A stretch of DNA of 62,114 nt from Bacteroidaceae bacterium (lineage in GTDB: Bacteria > Bacteroidota > Bacteroidia > Bacteroidales > Bacteroidaceae), in the NCBI GenBank assembly GCA_017617635.1, contig JAFZVW010000007.1, positions 1 through 62,114 on the forward strand, given 5' to 3'. The position numbers and the translations under genes were made by a program. Position 1 is the first letter of the stretch, and each line of letters opens with the position of its first letter. The notes under the pieces were generated by a model. It saw only the letters and a list, made by a program, of their open reading frames with translations. It did not search any database and was not told where the DNA came from. Of the stretch, positions 59,965 to 62,114 are shown piece after piece.

Positions 59965-61422
59965 ATGAAATACGAAAATACATTTAAAGCAATAGACCAA
60001 ATCCTGTGGAAGGAGCAGGGGTGTGGAAGTGAGTTAGACTATCTGGAGCAGAAATCATGGATGCTGTTCCTGAAATACCTCGATGATTTGGAAACGGAAC
60101 GCGAGGATGAAGCCGAACTTGAAGGTAAAACCTACAAGCGACTGGTTTCTGGCTTCTATCGTTGGAGCCAGTGGGCTACGCCAAAGAAGAAAGACCCCGT
60201 GACGGGCAAGATGGTATTGGATACCGTTAACGCCATGAGTGGTGACGACCTTGTGGAGTTTGTTGACCAGAAGCTCTTCCCATACCTGAAGGACTTCCAA
60301 AATACTGCGGCATCTACCGATACGCTTGAATACAAGATAGGTGAAATCTTTGGCGAGCTGCATAACAAGATTCGCTCTGGATTCAATATGCGAGAGATTA
60401 TCAACATGATTGATGAACTCCATTTCCAGAGTGCCGAGGACAAGCACGAAATGACTGTACTCTATGAGAGCAACATCCAGCGCATGGGTAATGCAGGCCG
60501 TAATGGTGGTGAGTATTATACACCACGTCCTTTGATCCGTAGCATCATCAAGGTGGTTGATCCCAAGATTGGCGAAACGGTCTATGACCCAGCTTGTGGT
60601 TCAGCTGGTTTCCTCTGCGAGGCTTTTCTTTATATGAAGGACAAAATCAAGAGCGTGAAAGACCACGATATCTTGCAGAAAGAAACTTTCTATGGCAAGG
60701 AGAAGAAAGGTCTGCCTTATATCATCGCAACCATGAACATGATATTTCACGGCGTTTCAGCGCCCAATATCACACATGGTAACACCCTTGCAATGAACCT
60801 CAGTCAGATTCAGGAGAGCGACCGCAAGAACGTTATCCTTGCTAATCCACCCTTTGGTGGCAACGAACGTGGCGAGGTATTGCAGAACTTTGAAATTCGT
60901 ACTTCCGAGACAGCCTATATGTTTATGCAGCACTTCATCAAGATGCTGAAGGCTGGTGGTCGTGCAGGTATTGTTATTAAGAATACGTTCCTGAGCAATG
61001 GCGATGCAAGTGCCATCCGTAAAATGCTTCTGGAGAATTGCAACCTTCATACCATCCTCGACCTTCCTTCGGGTGTGTTCACAGGTGCTGGTGTAAAGAC
61101 GGTTGTTTTGTTCTTCACCAAGGGCGAGCCAACGGAGAAAATTTGGTACTACCAGGTTGATAAGCACTTCACCAAGACTCAGCCATTGACTGAGGCTGAT
61201 ATGGAGGAGTTCCTCACTTTGCAGAAGACGCAGGCAGAAAGCGAACATTCGTGGACGCTTGATGTCAGCACCCTCGATGATTCTTGCGACCTCAGCGTGA
61301 AGAATCCTAATAAGGTGGAGGAAGTTGATGAGCGCACACCAAGCGAGATTGCAGAAACAATCCTTGCTCTCAACAGCGAGAATCAGACTCTTATTGACGA
61401 AATAATGGAGATGGTGAAATGA
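59965..61422 (+). CDS. hsdM: Type I restriction-modification methyltransferase subunit
   Basis: 485 residues. N-terminal helical HsdM domain (QILWKEQGCGSELDY), SAM motif I DPACGSAGF (208-216) and motif IV NPPF (294-297), both typical of N6-adenine methylation. It works with HsdS and HsdR; the S gene follows with an ATGA overlap, and HsdR is not in view. Confidence 0.95.
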   Translation: MKYENTFKAIDQILWKEQGCGSELDYLEQKSWMLFLKYLDDLETEREDEAELEGKTYKRLVSGFYRWSQWATPKKKDPVTGKMVLDTVNAMSGDDLVEFVDQKLFPYLKDFQNTAASTDTLEYKIGEIFGELHNKIRSGFNMREIINMIDELHFQSAEDKHEMTVLYESNIQRMGNAGRNGGEYYTPRPLIRSIIKVVDPKIGETVYDPACGSAGFLCEAFLYMKDKIKSVKDHDILQKETFYGKEKKGLPYIIATMNMIFHGVSAPNITHGNTLAMNLSQIQESDRKNVILANPPFGGNERGEVLQNFEIRTSETAYMFMQHFIKMLKAGGRAGIVIKNTFLSNGDASAIRKMLLENCNLHTILDLPSGVFTGAGVKTVVLFFTKGEPTEKIWYYQVDKHFTKTQPLTEADMEEFLTLQKTQAESEHSWTLDVSTLDDSCDLSVKNPNKVEEVDERTPSEIAETILALNSENQTLIDEIMEMVK

Positions 61423-62114
61423 AAGAAGGTTGGACATATAAGAAACTGGGGGAGGTCTGCGATTTTGAAGGTGGGTCTCAACCTCCCAAAAGTGAATGGA
61501 TTAATCATCCGCAAGATGGTTATGTTAGGATGTTGCAGATTCGAGATTTTACTAAGAGTAGGAATGCAGAGATTGAATATGTTAAAATCACAAAGAAGTT
61601 GAGAGTCTGTAAAGCTGATGATATTTTAATTGGAAGATATGGTGCTTCTGTTGGCAAAATTCTAACGGGGTTAGCTGGAGCATACAATGTGGCAATAATA
61701 AAATCCATTCCAAATGAGGGGTTAATCAGCAAAGATTTTATTAGAAGATACTTTGAATCTTCACTTTTCCAGAGTATTCTTTATAAAGTATGTACATCGA
61801 GAGCAGCACAAGCTGGTTTTTCGAAAGATGATATAAAAGATGAACTAATCCCTATCCCTTCTCTCTCCGAGCAACAATCCATCGTTGATTATCTTGACTC
61901 TGCTTTTGCTAAGATTGATGCGATGAAGGCTAATGCAGAAAAAGCCCTCAATGAAGCCAAAGCCCTCTTCCAAGCATCCCTCAAAGAAATGCTTGAACCA
62001 AAAGAAGGATGGGAGGAGAAAGCTCTAGGAGAAGTTGGTATTTTTATTCGTGGTGGTAACTTCTCCAAGAAAGATTTTGTAGAAGACGGGTTCCCTTGTA
62101 TACACTATGGTCAA
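61419..62114 (+). CDS. hsdS: Type I restriction specificity subunit (partial, runs off the window)
   Basis: About 232 codons seen, starting MKEGWTYKKLGEVCDFEGG. First target-recognition domain with RYGASVGKIL and IPIPSLSEQQSIVDYLDSAF, then the central conserved helix (MKANAEKALNEAKALFQASL) and the start of the second half (GWEEKALGEVGIFIRGGNFS). It decides the DNA target. Its ATG lies in an ATGA overlap with the hsdM stop. Confidence 0.93.
   Translation, partial: MKEGWTYKKLGEVCDFEGGSQPPKSEWINHPQDGYVRMLQIRDFTKSRNAEIEYVKITKKLRVCKADDILIGRYGASVGKILTGLAGAYNVAIIKSIPNEGLISKDFIRRYFESSLFQSILYKVCTSRAAQAGFSKDDIKDELIPIPSLSEQQSIVDYLDSAFAKIDAMKANAEKALNEAKALFQASLKEMLEPKEGWEEKALGEVGIFIRGGNFSKKDFVEDGFPCIHYGQ

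Overview
The window is Bacteroidales chromosome, probably Prevotellaceae-like. The support is: many perfect TAnnTTTG -7 boxes, several with TTG/TTTG 19-20 bp upstream; type IX secretion-style C-terminal tails; serine-type sulfatases; and the gene order dnaN, exonuclease, coaBC, DUF4835/PorD, recN. The genus is inferred, not shown.

Positions 1 to about 22467 are the right-hand part of a siphovirus-type prophage, read almost entirely on the minus strand. From right to left it holds a CI/LexA-type repressor (plus strand) facing a leftward early promoter, small early genes, a DUF3127 OB-fold protein, a RepA-like ATPase, a TOPRIM/zinc primase-like protein, an HNH endonuclease, a P27-like small terminase, a transcription-factor fusion carrying an RNA polymerase alpha C-terminal domain, a repeat-rich cytosine methyltransferase, a ParB/DUF4417-like fusion, two zincin plus partner cassettes, the large terminase, portal, connectors, protease, capsid, tail tube and a frameshifted tail assembly chaperone. 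Tape measure, lysis genes and integrase are not seen and presumably lie left of the window. The prophage ends in the 3' half of a tRNA-Thr(CGU) gene, which is the attachment site, 3 bp before the malQ start codon.

Positions 22471 to 37790 hold secreted and metabolic genes: malQ, tRNA-Ala, an M6 protease, a lipoprotein/GH43-like/sulfatase operon, rsmG with a metallo-beta-lactamase-fold hydrolase, galE, a transglutaminase-like protein, an MltF-like lytic transglycosylase and rlmD. Positions 37922 to 50760 are housekeeping: ppdK, a zinc-ribbon membrane protein, a chromosomal DUF3127 protein, dnaN, a DnaQ-like exonuclease, coaBC, DUF4835/PorD, recN, a pseudo-protease/TPR protein and tilS.

Positions 50817 to 62114 are accessory: a MntA-HepT toxin-antitoxin pair, an 800-bp gap with a promoter-to-terminator structured RNA of about 340 nt, two envelope proteins, tRNA-Cys, an lptD operon, an HD hydrolase, an AAA/DUF4143 ATPase behind three phased repeats, and the hsdM and partial hsdS genes of a type I restriction system.

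The most unusual items are the structured RNA (51853-52192), the phage regulator that joins a MerR-type HTH, a sigma-4-like HTH and an alpha C-terminal domain, a 32-bp element repeated in front of six phage genes, the duplicated zincin cassettes, and the prophage insertion between malQ and its native upstream DNA.
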